In this document: positions 23,121-35,047 of the stretch, in pieces
How positions within the stretch are numbered: the stretch's first letter is position 1
Layout: every line of letters starts with the position of its first letter
Source of the DNA: Ryuthela nishihirai
Taxonomy: Eukaryota > Arthropoda > Arachnida > Araneae > Heptathelidae
Assembly: GCA_038380435.1 (NCBI GenBank)
Contig: JAWZYU010000034.1
Span: 24,841,404 to 24,905,403 of the forward strand
Direction of reading: 5' to 3'
Length of the DNA: 64,000 bases
Notes under the pieces: model-generated
What the model was told of the DNA's origin: nothing
Databases searched by the model: none
What the model saw: the letters and a program-made list of their open reading frames with translations, nothing else
Position numbers and translations under genes: made by a program

Positions 23121-23860
23121 GGGCGGGGAGGGCGCGGGGGTGGCTCAGTCGGTAGAGCGCCAGGCTCGTAATCTGTTGTTCCCAGGTTCGAGTCCCAGCT
23201 GGGTCAGCGTTGAGATTTATCTCCGCAAAATTTCCCCGCCCTGCCCACGGTCAGTAGGGGATACCGATGGGCTTGGAAAGGCCGCCGTCCGTCGGATGGG
23301 ACGTTAAGCCGTGGCCCCGTGTGCGGGAGAGACATACCCTGTGAACGTTAAAGAACACGCTGGATGGCCTTGAGAGGAGGCTACCATCTGGCTCCCAACT
23401 ACTGTTCCAGTGGGTCCCCTCACCCAACCTTCTCTGAGCTTTCGGGGTCCTTGTGACCTGGCCATTTAGCCCATGGTGTGCAAAAAAGTGTCGCTCAGAG
23501 GTAAAACAACCCAACGTTAAAGAACACGCTGGATGGCCTTGACGGGAGGCTACCATCTGTCTCCCAACAGCTGTTCCAGTGGGTCCCCTCCCCCGACCTT
23601 CTCTGAGCTTTCGGGGTCCTTGTGGCCTGGCCATTTAGCCCATGGTGTGCAAAATAAGTGCCGCTCAGAGGTAAAACAACCCAACGTTAAAGAACACGCT
23701 GGATGGCCTTGACGGGAGGCTACCATCTGGCTCCCAACAACTGTTCCAGTGGGTCCCCTCACCCAACCTTCTCTGAGCTTTCGGGGTCCTTGTGACCTGG
23801 CCGTTTAGCCCATGGTGTGCAAAAAAGTGCCGCTCAGAGGTAAAACAATCCAATCCAACT
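23121..23860 (+). mobile_element. SINE with three 3' blocks
   Basis: Forward copy with intact A and B boxes and three tandem 3' blocks (block starts at about 23344, 23514 and 23684). A GGGTTGGGCTGTTTTTTA fragment just upstream (23098-23115) looks like the tail of another, reverse copy. Confidence 0.9.
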
Positions 23861-24741
23861 TAGTTATCACCTCCAATTCTGTTTGTAAACAAACCCTCCA
23901 CCTCTATTTACCAACACGACGAGATTTTTCGATCTTCTTAACATCCTCCAAAATCTCTCGTTTACGAAACCTTAAACGCTTTGATGTCAGCTTATCATAA
24001 GTTGTTTTCCCAACAGAGACCCCAACGAAATGATGTTATCCACTCTTACATTTCTCTCAACAACAGAACCGATTCAGAATTTTCCGACCTGCATTAACCA
24101 CTTTACAAATCAGCCGCTCCTCGGCTTCTCTCACCTGCTCAGTTCTCTCCGAGAGCTGCACGTGCATGCGTCGTGTCATTAAGGACTCGGCGTCTTTGAG
24201 CAGCGCGTGCAACCAGATAGAGCGAGGCAGCGTTCGCATAAGTGACCTTAATTACCTGTCCGTTATCTTCAAGGAAGCCGCCCTCCGCGAGTAGAAGGCC
24301 TATAGACCCTGCCTGCAGATAATACACCTCTCAGATACGTGTGCGAGGAGCCCGTTTTCTCCCTAATAATAGCTTTACTGCCTAAATGGTGATTGAGGCA
24401 GAGAAATCGCGAAAGATTTGGGAGCGGTAAACCTCGATAATAAGGGGTAAAAATCGTCTTTAAAGTGAGTTGGTTTGTTTCGCCAGGAAAGCTTTGATTG
24501 TTACGGCACCGAAATATAAAGCAGGTAAGATTTCCCTGTGTAAGTTTTTGCGTTAATAATCTGTGTATTTTTTTTTTCTGTGAAAGAAAATTTTTTCGTT
24601 TTGATGGGCTGATAATGTTAAAAGGAAAAAAAAATTGGACAATGGTAATTTAAAAATCGATGTTTTTTCCGTTTTTTTTTTTAAACATCTTGCAGATATC
24701 CTTTTCGTTAATAAGAGTAAAAAATTTTTCGTAATTCTAGG
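23861..24741. other. Unique sequence, GC-richer middle
   Basis: No repeat match. About 24050-24350 is richer in GC and holds overlapping 60-62-codon reverse frames. No domain or splice structure can be assigned with confidence. Confidence 0.4.
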
Positions 24742-25341
24742 TACAGTCGCTGAAAAAAATATCCGAACACTATGGTTGATTACAGAATTCAGGAAAAATA
24801 TCTGAAGCGTATACAGCAACTGTACACGCTCCAGTTTGCTGTGAACGTTAACTGCACACGCTCAATATTTCCGTGAGTGAGCCCACACGATCTAGTATCA
24901 AAATAATATGACCACCTACAGTCGCTCAAAAAAGTATCCGAACACTATGGTTGATTACAGAATTCAGAAAAAATATCTGGAGCGTGTACAGCAACTGTAC
25001 ACGCTCCAATTACCGTTCACAGCAAACTGGAGCGTGTGCAGTTACGACACACGCTCCAGTTTGCTGTGAACGGTAACTGCACACGGTCAATATTTCCGTG
25101 AGCCCACACGATCTAGTATCAAAATATTATGACCACCTACAGTCACTCAAAAAATATCCAAACACTATATTATGGTTGATTACAGAATTCAGAAAAAATA
25201 TCTGGCAACCAATTTTTTAGATCTGGCAACCTTCGTGTCACGTGACACGAAGGTTGCCAGATCTAAAAAATTGGTTGCCAGATATTTTTTCTGAATTCTG
25301 TAGTCAATCATAGTGTTCGGATTTTTTTTTGAACGACTGTA
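24742..25341. mobile_element. Composite palindromic MITE, about 600 bp
   Basis: TACAGTCGCT at 24742 and ACGACTGTA at 25341 are the outer ends. Two hairpin-spacer modules precede a terminal short palindrome whose arms meet at CACGTG near 25241. The palindrome has lost the TTAGTGATC part of the arm on both sides, so both arms carry the same deletion. This shows that one arm has templated the other. Confidence 0.85.
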
Positions 25342-25504
25342 TATCTTAGCATTGTAACATCCATGCTATGTAACTATCCATTCCAGTTCATGCAGTCAAT
25401 TAGAGCCATTACCATAATATCACAGGTGGTCACAATTCGCTAACCACTAAGTGTATATTTTATGGTCTTGGCCTTAACATTCGCTTAGCAACATATACCA
25501 CAGT

Positions 25505-26054
25505 TGGGTTGTTTTACCTCTGAGCGGCACTTTTTTGTACACCATGGGCTAAATGGCCAGGTCACATGGACCCCGAAGGCTCAGAGAAGGTTGGGGGAGG
25601 GGACCCACTGGAACAGCTGTTGGGAGACAGATGGTAGCCTCCCGTCAAGGTCATCCAGCTTGTTCTTTAACGTTGGGTTGTTTTACCTCTGAGCGGCACT
25701 TTTTTGCACACCATGGGCTAAATGGCCAGGTCACAAGGACCCCGAAAGCTCAGAGAAGGTTGGGTGAGGGGACCCACTGGAACAGTTGTTGGGAGCCAGA
25801 TGGTAGCCTCCCGTCAAGGTCATCCAGCGTGTTCTTTAACGTGCACAGGATATGGCTCTCCCGCACACGGGGCCACGGCTTAACGTCCCATCCGACGGAC
25901 GGCGGCCTTTCCAAGCCCATCGGTGTCCCCTACTGACCGTGTTCAGGGCGGGGAATTTTGCGGAGATAAATCTCAACGCTGACCAGCTGGGACTCGTACC
26001 TGGGAACTACAGATTACGAGCCTGGCGCCCTACCGACTGCGCCACCCCCGCGCC
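25505..26054 (-). mobile_element. SINE with two 3' blocks
   Basis: Reverse copy with block junction near 25665, body from about 25840 and head ending at 26054. No clear target-site duplication. Confidence 0.9.
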
Positions 26055-26573
26055 ATATTGGGTTGTGCAGAATGAAAAATTTCTACAAGGAATAAAAGAA
26101 GCGGATTCCTTTCAATTAATATCAGATAAAAGCTGAGAAGTAATATTTTATGTTGCACATTGGGTGGAGAGCTGGACACGTTGAGACACTCATCTAAAGA
26201 GAAATATCATTTCAGTGTCAGTTACAGCTGTTGCATCAGGAAGACATTTTTCAGTTGAGAGAGTTGCCCTGCTTCTCGAAGTCGAGTGGAGATCAACTGC
26301 ACGTGATACGAAATCCTAAACTAATGCTGAATCCTGATTAGCAAACGCCAAGTATTTCTTTCGGTCGATGGGGTTTAATCCACGGAGTGAAAGAGGCAAG
26401 ACAGATTTTTTCTTATTTATCACTAACACTTCACTAATCGCATTGAGGGAAAAACTAGCTGTGAGTTTTTATGTCTAGGAGCATTACACGTCTATTAATT
26501 TAATTATACTTCTGTTGAAGTTTGTATTACGTTTAAGTAATAGGTTTAATAATGATCATTTCAGATTCTTCCG
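26055..26573. other. Unique sequence
   Basis: About 520 bp with no repeat match or recognisable gene. Confidence 0.4.
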
Positions 26574-27799
26574 GGGCGGGGATGGCTCAGTCGGTAGCGC
26601 GCCAGGCTCGTAATCTGCAGTTCTCAGGTTCGAGTACCAACTGGGCCAGCATTGAGATTTATCCCCGCAAAATTCCCCGCCGTGCCCACGGTCAGTAGGG
26701 GACAACGATGGGCTTGGAAATGCCGCCGTTCGTTGGATGGGATGTTAAGCCGTGGCCCCGTGTGCGGGAGAGCCATACCCTGTGCACGTTAAAGAACACG
26801 CTGGATGGCCTTGACGGGAGGCTACCATCTGTCTCTCAACAGCTGTTCCATTGGGTCCCCTCCCCCAACCTTCTCTGAGCATTCGGGGTCCATGTGACCT
26901 GTCCATTTAGTTCATGGTGTGCAAAAAAGTGCCGCTCAGAGGTAAAACAACCCAACGTTAAAGAACACGCTGGATGGCCTTGACGGGAGGCTACATCTGT
27001 CTCCCAACAGCTGTTCCAGTGGGTCCCCTCCCTCAACCTTCTCTGAGCCTTCGGGGTCCTTGAGACCTGGCCACTTAGCCCATGGTGTGCAAAAAAGTGC
27101 CGCTCAGAGGTAAAACAACCCAACGTTAAGGAACACGCTGGATGGCCTTGACGGGAGGCTACCATCTGTCTCCCAACAGCTGTTCCAGTGGTCCCCTCTC
27201 CCAACCTTCTCTGAGTTTTCGGGGTCCATGCGACCTGCCCATTTAGCCCATGGTGTGCAAAAAAGTGCCGCTCAGAGGTAAAACAACCCAACGTTAAAGA
27301 ACACGCTGGATGGCCTTGACGGGAGGCTACCATCTGTCTCCCAACAGCTGTTCCAGTGGGTCCCCTCTCCCAACCTTCTCTGAGCCTTCGGGGTCCATGT
27401 GACCTGGCCATTTAGCCCATGGTGTGCAAAAAAGTGCCGCTCAGAGGTAAAACAACCCAACGTTAAAGAACACGCTGGATGGCCTTGACGGGAGGCTACC
27501 ATCTGTCTCCCAACAGCTGTTCCAGTGGGTCCCCTCTCCCAAACTTCTCTGAGACTTCGGGGTCCATGTGACCTGGCCATTTAGCCCATGGTGTGCAAAA
27601 AAGTGCCGCTCAGACGTAAAACAACCCAACGTTAAAGAACACGCTGGATGGCCTTGACGGGAGGCTACCATCTGTCTCCCAACAGCTGTTCCAGTGGGTC
27701 CCCTCTCCCAACCTTCTCTGAGTTTTCGGGGTCCATGTGACCTGGCCATTTAGCCCATGGTGTGCAAAAAAGTGCCGCTCAGAGGTAAAACAACCCAAC
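26574..27799 (+). mobile_element. SINE with six tandem 3' blocks
   Basis: Forward copy. GTTAAAGAACACG block starts lie at about 26787, 26955, 27123, 27291, 27461 and 27630, giving six blocks of 168-170 bp. The element ends in AAAACAACCCAAC followed by an A run. Blocks share some private changes with neighbours (for example CCCCTCTCCCAA in the later blocks). Confidence 0.92.
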
Positions 27800-28482
27800 A
27801 AAAAAAACCCATGCTGTTACTCCATGCCGTTCTTTGCTTTCTAATGATCAATTTCATCCACTCTGTGCTGCCAATATTTGTCTTTTATTCTTAAAAGAAT
27901 ACAAATTTCATTTTCGAAAATATCAGTTGTATGAATATACTTTTGTGAACAAGATTAAGTTTATTACTTTCCCACTCATTCATCATAATAATAGCAAGCG
28001 AAATCCAATGGCAAAACCATTACAACCAATAATGGCGACTCCTAAGACTCTGCAGCAACAAAAAGAAATGGTTTTATTTTTTGAAAGCTGGTTTCATTCC
28101 TATATTAAAATGACCAAATTATAATTTCTGCGTCTGCAGATATTAAAAAAACTATTTCTCTTCGCTGAAACATTGAACAGTAATATGTCTCAAAGAAGTT
28201 ACTTAACAAGATCTAACATTAAAATCTGCAACAACGACACAAAAGTTATTATACGAAATGAAATCCAATATCTGCTGAATACGTCGTCCGTGGTTTTATT
28301 GCTAAAGTTCACATTATTATTTGAAAATATTTTCCTTTGAAATTAAAATTAATTTCTTTTGTAAGGATTTTGATGCAACATTTGTAGTATTTTTCATATT
28401 CATTGTAAGATACTGAGTGTTTTGGAACTAAGCAAAGTAATTCTTAATTATTTTCGTTTATTATTTTCAGTATTCTTTACTA
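27800..28482. other. AT-rich unique sequence
   Basis: About 680 bp. A 96-codon forward frame (27834-28124) has no recognisable motif and may be chance. Confidence 0.4.
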
Positions 28483-29209
28483 GGTTGGGTTTGGGTTGTT
28501 TTACCTCTGAACGGCACTTTTTTGCACACCATGGGCTAAATGGCCAGGTCACATGGACCCCGAAGGCTCAGAGAAGGTTGGGGAAGGGGACCCACTGGAA
28601 CAGCTGTTGGGAGACAGATGGTAGCCTCCCGTCAAGGTCATCCAGCGTGTTCTTTAACGTTGGGTTGTTTTACCTCTGAGCGGCACTTTTTTGCACACCA
28701 TGGGCTAAATGACCAGGTCACAACGACCCCGAAGGCTCAGAGAAGGTTGAGGGAGGGGACCCACTGGAACAGCTGTTGGGAGACAGATGGTAGTCCCCCG
28801 TCAAGGCCATCCAGCGTGCTCTCTAAAGTTGAGTTGTTTTACCTCTGAACGGCACTTTTTTGCACACCATGGGCTAAATGGCCAGGTCACATGGACCCCG
28901 AAGGCTCAGAGAAGGTTGGGGGAGGGGACCCACTGGAACAGCTGTTGGGAGACAGATAGTAGCCTCCCGTCAAGGCCATCCAGCGTGTTCTTTAACGTGC
29001 ATAAGGTATGGCTCTCCCGCACACGGGGCTACGGCTTAACGCCCCATCCGACGGACGGCGGCCTTTCTAAGCCCATCGGTGTCCCCTACTGACCGTGGGC
29101 AAGGCGGGGAATTTTGCGGAGATAAATCTCAACGCTGATCCAGCTGGGTCTCGAACATGGGAACTACAGATTACGAGCCTGGCGCTATACCGACTGACCC
29201 ACCCCCACC
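28483..29209 (-). mobile_element. SINE with three 3' blocks
   Basis: Reverse copy, tail TTGGGTTTGGGTTG, block junctions near 28656 and 28826. The body starts near 28995 and the head ends at about 29209. Confidence 0.9.
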
Positions 29210-29360
29210 TGTGCATAGGGCATATTTCTCCTGCACACGGAATGATTATTTATTAATTAGCCACAACTATAATTAACCAACGGCTTAATGTAGCATTTTA
29301 CTGACGGCGGTCTTTCAAACCTTTGACCGAGGTCAAGGGGGAATCTTCTGTCGTAATTGC
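29210..29360 (-). mobile_element. SINE body remnant with an AT-rich insertion
   Basis: Body words (GTGCATAGGGCATA, CTCCTGCACACGG, then CGGCTTAATG and GACGGCGGTCTTTC) are recognisable. They are split by about 38 bp of AT-rich sequence at 29242-29279. Very diverged. Confidence 0.6.
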
Positions 29361-29382
29361 ATGTTGACGCTTTACACTAAAA

Positions 29383-30245
29383 TACAAAAAGTGTTTAAAC
29401 GGTGTCACTACAAATGTGCTGAAATACAAAAAGTGTTTAAAAGGTGTCACTACAAATGTGCTGAAATACAAAAAGTGTTTAAAAGATGTCACTGCAAATG
29501 TGCTGAAATACAAAAAGTGTTTAAAAGATGTCACTACAAATGTGCTGAAATACAAAAAGTGTTTAAAATGTGTCACTACAAATGTGCTGAAATGCAAAAA
29601 GTGTTTAAAAGATGTCACTACAAATGTGCTGAAATACAAAAAGTGTTTAAATGATGTCACTACAAATGTGCTGAAATACAAAAAGTGTTTAAATGATGTC
29701 ACTACAAATGTGCTGAAATACAAAAAGTGTTTAAAAGGTGTCACTACAAATGTGCTGAAATACAAAAAGTGTTTAAAAGGTGTCACTACAAATGTGCTGA
29801 AATACAAAAAGTGTTTAAAAGGTGTCACTACAAATGTGCTGAAATACAAAAAGTGTTTAAATGATGTCACTACAAATGTGCTGAAATACAAAAAGTGTTT
29901 AAATGATGTCACTACAAATGTGCTGAAATACAAAAAGTGTTTAAATGATGTCACTACAAATGTGCCGAAATACAAAAAGAGTTTAAAAGGTGTCACTACA
30001 AATGTGCTGAAATACAAAAAGTGTTTAAAAGGTGTCACTACAAATGTGCTGAAATACAAAAAGTGCTCAAAAGATGTCACTACAAATGTGCTGAAATACA
30101 ATCTGTTCAAAAGATGTCCCTACAAATGTGCTAAAATACAAAAAGTGTTCAAAAGATGTCCCTACAAATGTGCAAAAATACAAAAAAGTGTTCAAACGTG
30201 TTATTACAAATGTACTAAAAATACAATAAGTGTTCTAAAATTTGC
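29383..30245. repeat. 42-bp minisatellite, about 20 units
   Basis: The unit runs AATACAAAAAGTGTTTAAA, then a variable AGG/AGA/TGA/CGG, then TGTCACTACAAATGTGCTGA, 42 bp in total. Inner units are nearly identical and the last four or five decay (TGTTCAAAAGATGTCCC). Since 42 is a multiple of three, frames stay open on both strands with a 14-residue period (for example LKYKKCLKGVTTNV). Substitutions are shared by adjacent units, as expected of unequal exchange. Nothing indicates translation. Confidence 0.92.
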
Positions 30246-30311
30246 ATCACCAAATGTGATTAAACATGGTTATGCATTTAAGGGAATTAGTGCAAGAGCA
30301 ATAAATCTTCT

Positions 30312-31033
30312 GGGGGCGGGGGTGGCTCAGTCGGTAGTGCGCCAGGCTCGTAATCTGTAGTTCCCAGGTTCGAGTCCCAGCTGGGTCAGCGTTGAGATTT
30401 ATCTCCGCTAAATTCCCCGCCCTGCCCACGGTCAGTAGGGGACACCGATGGGCTTGGAAAGGCCGCCGTCCGTCGGATGGGACGTTAAGCCATGGCCCCG
30501 TGTGTGGGAGAGAGCCATACCCTGTGCACGTTAAAGAACACGCTGGATGGCCTTGACGGGAGGCTACCATCTGTCTCCCAAGAGCTGTTCCAGTGAGTCC
30601 CCTCCCCCAACATTCTCTGAGCCTTCGAGGTCCATGTGACCTGGCCATTTAGCCCATAGTGTGCAAAAAAGTGCCGCTCAGAGGTAAAACAACCCAACGT
30701 TAAAGAACACGCTGGATGGCCTTGACGGGAGGCTACTATATGTCTCCCAACAGCTGTTTCAGTGAGTCCCCTCCCCCAACCTTCTCTGAGCCTTCGGGGT
30801 CCATGTGACCTGGTCATTTAGCCCATGGTGTGCAAAATACTGCTGCTCAGAGGTAAAACAACCCAACGTTAAAGAACACGCTGGATGGCCTTGATGGGAG
30901 GCTACCATCTGTCTCCCAACAGCTGTTCCAGTGGGTCCCCTCCCCCAACCTTCTCTGAGTCTTCGGGGTCCATGTGACCTGGCCATTTAGCCCATGGTGT
31001 GCAAAAAAGTGCCGCTCAGAGGTAAAACAACCC
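30312..31033 (+). mobile_element. SINE with three 3' blocks
   Basis: Forward copy with intact A and B boxes. Block starts are near 30529, 30699 and 30869. It ends near 31033 in a CCCACAACCCACAACC tail, a variant of the usual AACCC tail. Confidence 0.9.
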
Positions 31034-31807
31034 ACAACCCACAACCTAAAAATTTCTATCTTGAAACTTCGTTTTTTCTTTTGCTTCCGCCTCCCTCCGA
31101 AAACATTTTTGCCGATGCCCATTAATTTCAATGATTTTTGCAGAACGAACTTAAAAGTTTCGATAACAGTTTTAAATACCCGACGAAAATTGTCGAAAAT
31201 CAAGATTCAGATATTTTTAATTAAGATCTCGACGAAATCGATCTATCTTTAGTCGCAGATTCAATAAAAAGCTTATTTATCAAGTTACAGAGTTCTGAAA
31301 GGGATTCTTCATTGAAATAAAACTCGTCTGTTCGTAATAATGCGACCGTTAAGTGAATATCTCTGTCTTCTGAGTGTCTCGGCGAATCCTTTGCATCGCC
31401 ATTGTTTTTTCCTTGCAAGAAGGGCTCTGGAAGATGGGAACTTTGTTTCTCTGGTATGTCAGAGAGAGAGAAAGAAAAGAGGCTGGGGATGAGGAAGTGA
31501 GAAAAGGTGAGCAAAGTATCAGCTGCTGGGAAGGAGATAAAAAAAAGAACACCAGATAACGAGAATGAGATGATTTGAAGAAAGAAGAAAATCGTGGGAT
31601 GGATACGATCTGGAAACGGAGAGTGGATTTATGCTGGAGCGTCTTGGAGAGAGAGCTGGATGATCTATCGTATTTTGGGGTTTTAGAAGAAGGGCTTATT
31701 CTTTTCTGGCTTTTATTCGAAATTTGAAATTTATTTTTGTTGACACTATTAAACAGGCAGTACTTAATGGAATAATTAAATCATTTTCCAAAAGAAAAAA
31801 TGAGAAT
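31034..31807. other. Unique sequence
   Basis: About 770 bp; purine-rich at 31450-31650. Two overlapping reverse frames of 67 and 97 codons have no motif. Confidence 0.4.
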
Positions 31808-32190
31808 TGGGTTGTTTTACCTCTGAGCGGCATTTTTTTGCACACCATGGGCGAAATGGCCAGGTCACAACGACCCCGAAGGATCAGAGAAGGTTGGGGG
31901 AGGAAACCCACTGGAATAGCTGTTGGGAGACAGATGGTAGCCTCTCGTCAAGGCCATCTAGCGTGTTTTTTAACGTGCACAGGGTATGGCTCTCCCGCAC
32001 ACTGGGCCACGGCTTAATGTCCCATCCGACGGACGGCGGCCTTTTACAAGCACATCGGTGTCCCCTACTGACCGTGGGCAGGGCGGGGAGTTTTGCGGAG
32101 ATAAATCTCAACGCTGACCCAGCTGGGTCTCGAACATGGGAACTACAGATTACGAGCCTGGCGCACTACCGACTGAGCCACCCCCGCCCC
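31808..32190 (-). mobile_element. SINE, one 3' block
   Basis: Reverse full-length copy with tail at 31808, body from about 31970 and head ending at 32190. No clear target-site duplication. Confidence 0.88.
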
Positions 32191-32704
32191 TCATTTTTAT
32201 GGAATAAATGAGATATTCTGTTTGTTTTGTTAGGAGTAATAAAAATGTTACTCTTTGCATTTTTCCATTATTCCGTATCATCGTTAGAATGAATTACTAT
32301 TATTCAAAGGTTTCAAAATCTGGAAAATTAAAAAATTTAATTTCTTTGAAAATGAGCATGCCATATATATATATTCGCCAGTGGCAATATGTTATTCTTC
32401 TATTTTTTTTTGGTATTAAAATAGGGTTGTGAAAAATGCAAGTCCTTTTTTTTTTATTATCGTGATTATCGGATAGTTTCAAGAAAAGTTGAAGTGTATC
32501 GCCTTCTGGGAGCATTGATTTTATTGGATACGAAAAGATAACACATCAATCTTCCATTTTTGTTTTTCATGTTCTACGTGGAGGAGTTGGAAGACTAGGA
32601 TTTACAGCTAGCTTATACGCGCTTTCTTATATCAGGAAAACGTTTAACCGAAACAGAAGGAGGAGGAGATTGAATGAATCTCTACCACCCAAAACTCATA
32701 AACT
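32191..32704. other. AT-rich unique sequence
   Basis: About 510 bp with a short TATATATATAT run near 32363 and no recognised gene. Confidence 0.4.
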
Positions 32705-33260
32705 GATGTTCCCAGTCTCAACTGCGCGTGCGTTGAGATTTATCTCCGTTAGAAAGACGACTCCGATACACTTGGAAAAGCTGATATCCGTCGCATGGAA
32801 CGTTAAGTCTTGTTGATAAGCGTGGGAGAAAGCCATAATACCATGTGCATGTTAAAGAACACATGGATGGATTAGGATGTTTTAGCTCTGAGGAGCACTT
32901 TCGGTTTTGACCACAGTGAGTTACTGGACAGGTCACAAAGACCCCAAAGGTTCGGAGTTGGGTAGGAGGCAATGTACAGCTGTTAGGAGATTGATGGAAT
33001 CCTTTCGTATAGGTCGTCCAACACGTTGTTTTAACGTGCACAGAGTATGGTTCTCGTGTACCTTCGTGTCACGTGACACGAAGGTTGCCAGATCACTAAT
33101 TTCTATTAAAAAAAATCGTTGCCAGATATTTTTTTGAATTCTGTAATCGACTACAGTGTTCGGATATTTTTTTTGAGCGACTGTACACAATCTACACTTA
33201 GCGTCTCATCAGACAGATGTCGGCCTTCTAAGCCCCCTTTGTCACCTAGAGGAGATTGGA
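32705..33260. mobile_element. Old inverted SINE pair holding a MITE half
   Basis: A diverged forward SINE body (from about 32725) switches near 32873 into a reverse tail and body (GATGTTTTAGCTCTGAGGAGC). The reverse body is interrupted at 33059-33185 by half of a palindromic MITE and resumes with GCGTCTCATCAGACAGATG. The SINE pair is much older than the surrounding copies. Confidence 0.7.
33059..33185. mobile_element. Right half of a palindromic MITE
   Basis: Runs from the CCTTCGTGTCACGTGAC core through one arm to GAGCGACTGTA at 33185. The left arm is missing except for about 12 bp. Confidence 0.8.
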
Positions 33261-33760
33261 GTTGGGTTGGGTTGTTTTACCTCTGAGCGGCACTTTTTTG
33301 CACACCATGGGTTGGGTTGGGTTGTTTTACCTCTGAGCGGCACTTTTTTGCACACCATGGGTTGGGTTGGGTTGTTTTACCTCTGAGCGGCACTTTTTTG
33401 CACACCATGGGTTGGGTTGGGTTGTTTTACCTCTGAGCGGCACTTTTTTGCACACCATGGGTTGGGTTGGGTTGTTTTACCTCTGAGCGGTACTTTTTTG
33501 CACACCATGGGTTGGGTTGGGTTGTTTTACTTCTGAGCGGCACTTTTTTGCACACCATGGGTTGGGTTGGGTTGTTTTACCTCTGAGCGGCACTTTTTTG
33601 CACACCATGGGTTGGGTTGGGTTGTTTTACCTCTGAGCGGCACTTTTTTGCACACCATGGGTTGGGTTGGGTTGTTTTACCTCTGAGCGGCACTTTTTTG
33701 CACACCATGGGTTGGGTTGGGTTGTTTTACCTCTGAGCGGCACTTTTTTGCACACCATGG
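33261..33760 (-). repeat. Ten 50-bp repeats of the SINE 3' end
   Basis: Units start at 33261, 33311 and every 50 bp to 33711. Each holds GTTGGGTTGGGTTGTTTTAC, the CTCTGAGCGGCAC segment and TTTTTTGCACACCATGG. Only single substitutions separate them (GCGGTAC in unit 5, TACTTCTG in unit 6). The tenth unit continues into an ordinary SINE. The joint is at CCATGG followed directly by the tail. Confidence 0.95.
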
Positions 33761-34270
33761 GATAAATGGCCAGGTCACATGGACCCCGAAGGCTCAGAGA
33801 AGGTTGGGGGAGGGGACCCACTGCAACAGCTGTTGGGAGACAGATGGTAACCTCCTTTCACGGCCATCCAACGTGTTCTTTAAAGTTGAGTTGTGTTACC
33901 TCAGAGCGGCACTTTTTTTGCACACCATGGTCTAAATGGCCAGGTCACAAGGACCCCGAATGCTCAGAGAAGGTTGGGGGAGGGGACCCACTGGAACAGC
34001 TGTTGGGAGACAGATGGTAGCCTCCCGTCAAGGCCATCCAGCGTGTTCTTTAATGTGCACAGGGTATGGCTCTCCCGCACACGGGGCCACGGCTTTATGT
34101 CCCATCCGACGGACGGCGTCCTTTTCAAGGTCCATCGGTGTCCCCTACTGACCGTGGGCAGCGCGGGGAATTTTGCGGAAATAAATCTCAACGCTGACCC
34201 AGCTGGGACTCGAACCTGGGAACTACAGATTACGAGCTTGGCGCGCTACCGACTGAGACACCCCCGCCCC
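33711..34270 (-). mobile_element. SINE with two 169-bp blocks, after the 50-bp array
   Basis: Reverse SINE whose outermost 50 bp is the last unit of the array at 33261-33760. A second block starts near 33885, the body starts near 34060 and the head ends at 34270. The element therefore carries two kinds of tandem growth, with periods of 50 and about 169 bp. Confidence 0.9.
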
Positions 34271-34295
34271 ACTCTCTGAAGTAAAAACAGTCTAA

Positions 34296-35047
34296 TCAGA
34301 ACAGGTCGGTTTACCTATGAGCAGCACTTTTTTGTACACCATGGACTAAATGGCCAGGTCACTAGGACCCCGAAGGCCAGAGAAAGCTGGGGACTTACTG
34401 GACAGCTGATGGGAGACAAAAGGTAGCCTCCCATCAAGACATCCAGCGTGCTCTTCAACATGCACGGGGTATGGCTCTACCGACCACGGGGGCCACGGTT
34501 TAACGTCCCATCCGACGGATGGGAGGATGGCTCAGTCGGTAGCGCGCCAGGCTCGTAATCTGTAGTTCCCAGGTTCGAGTCCTAGCTGGGACAGCGTTTG
34601 TGATTTATCTCCGCAAAATTCCCCGCCCTGCCCACGGTCAGTAGGGACACCGATATTCTTGGAAAAGCCGTCGTCCGTCTAAAGGGACGTTAAGCCGTGG
34701 CCCTGTGTGCGGGAGAGCCAAACCCTGTGCACGTTAAAGAACACGCTGGATGGCCTTGACGGGAAACTACCATCTGTGTCCCAACAATTGTCTCAATAGG
34801 TCCCCTCCCCCAACCTTCTCTGAGCCCTCGGGGTCCTTGTGACCTGGTCATTTAGCACATTGTGTGTTAAAAAGTACCGCTCAGAGGTAAAATAATCCAA
34901 CCGACGGATGGCGAGATTTGCAAGCTCATCGGTGTCCCTTACTAACCAAGGGTGTTTAGCGAAGATAAATATCAACGCTGACCCAGCTGGGACTCGAACC
35001 TGGGAACTGCAGATTACGAGCCTGGTGCGCTACCGACTGAGCCATCC
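34296..35047 (-). mobile_element. Older SINE split by another SINE
   Basis: The tail-to-body part lies at 34296-34521. The rest of the body and the head resume at 34901-35047. Between them is a forward SINE. CCGACGGATGG is found at both sides of the insertion (34511-34521 and 34901-34911), as expected of a target-site duplication. Confidence 0.85.
34522..34900 (+). mobile_element. SINE nested inside a SINE
   Basis: Forward, with an intact A box (TGGCTCAGTCGG) and B box. It has one 3' block and ends AAAATAATCCAA. The 11-bp duplication on both sides shows that it inserted into the older reverse SINE. Confidence 0.85.

Noticed and set aside
29298..30360. 270- and 314-codon frames in the 42-bp array as genes
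   Set aside because: Both strands are open with a 14-residue period. The frame depends on unit length only and runs into a SINE at the right.
33261..33760. Telomeric repeat (TTGGG)n
   Set aside because: The TTGGG runs are only two or three units long and always belong to the SINE tail.
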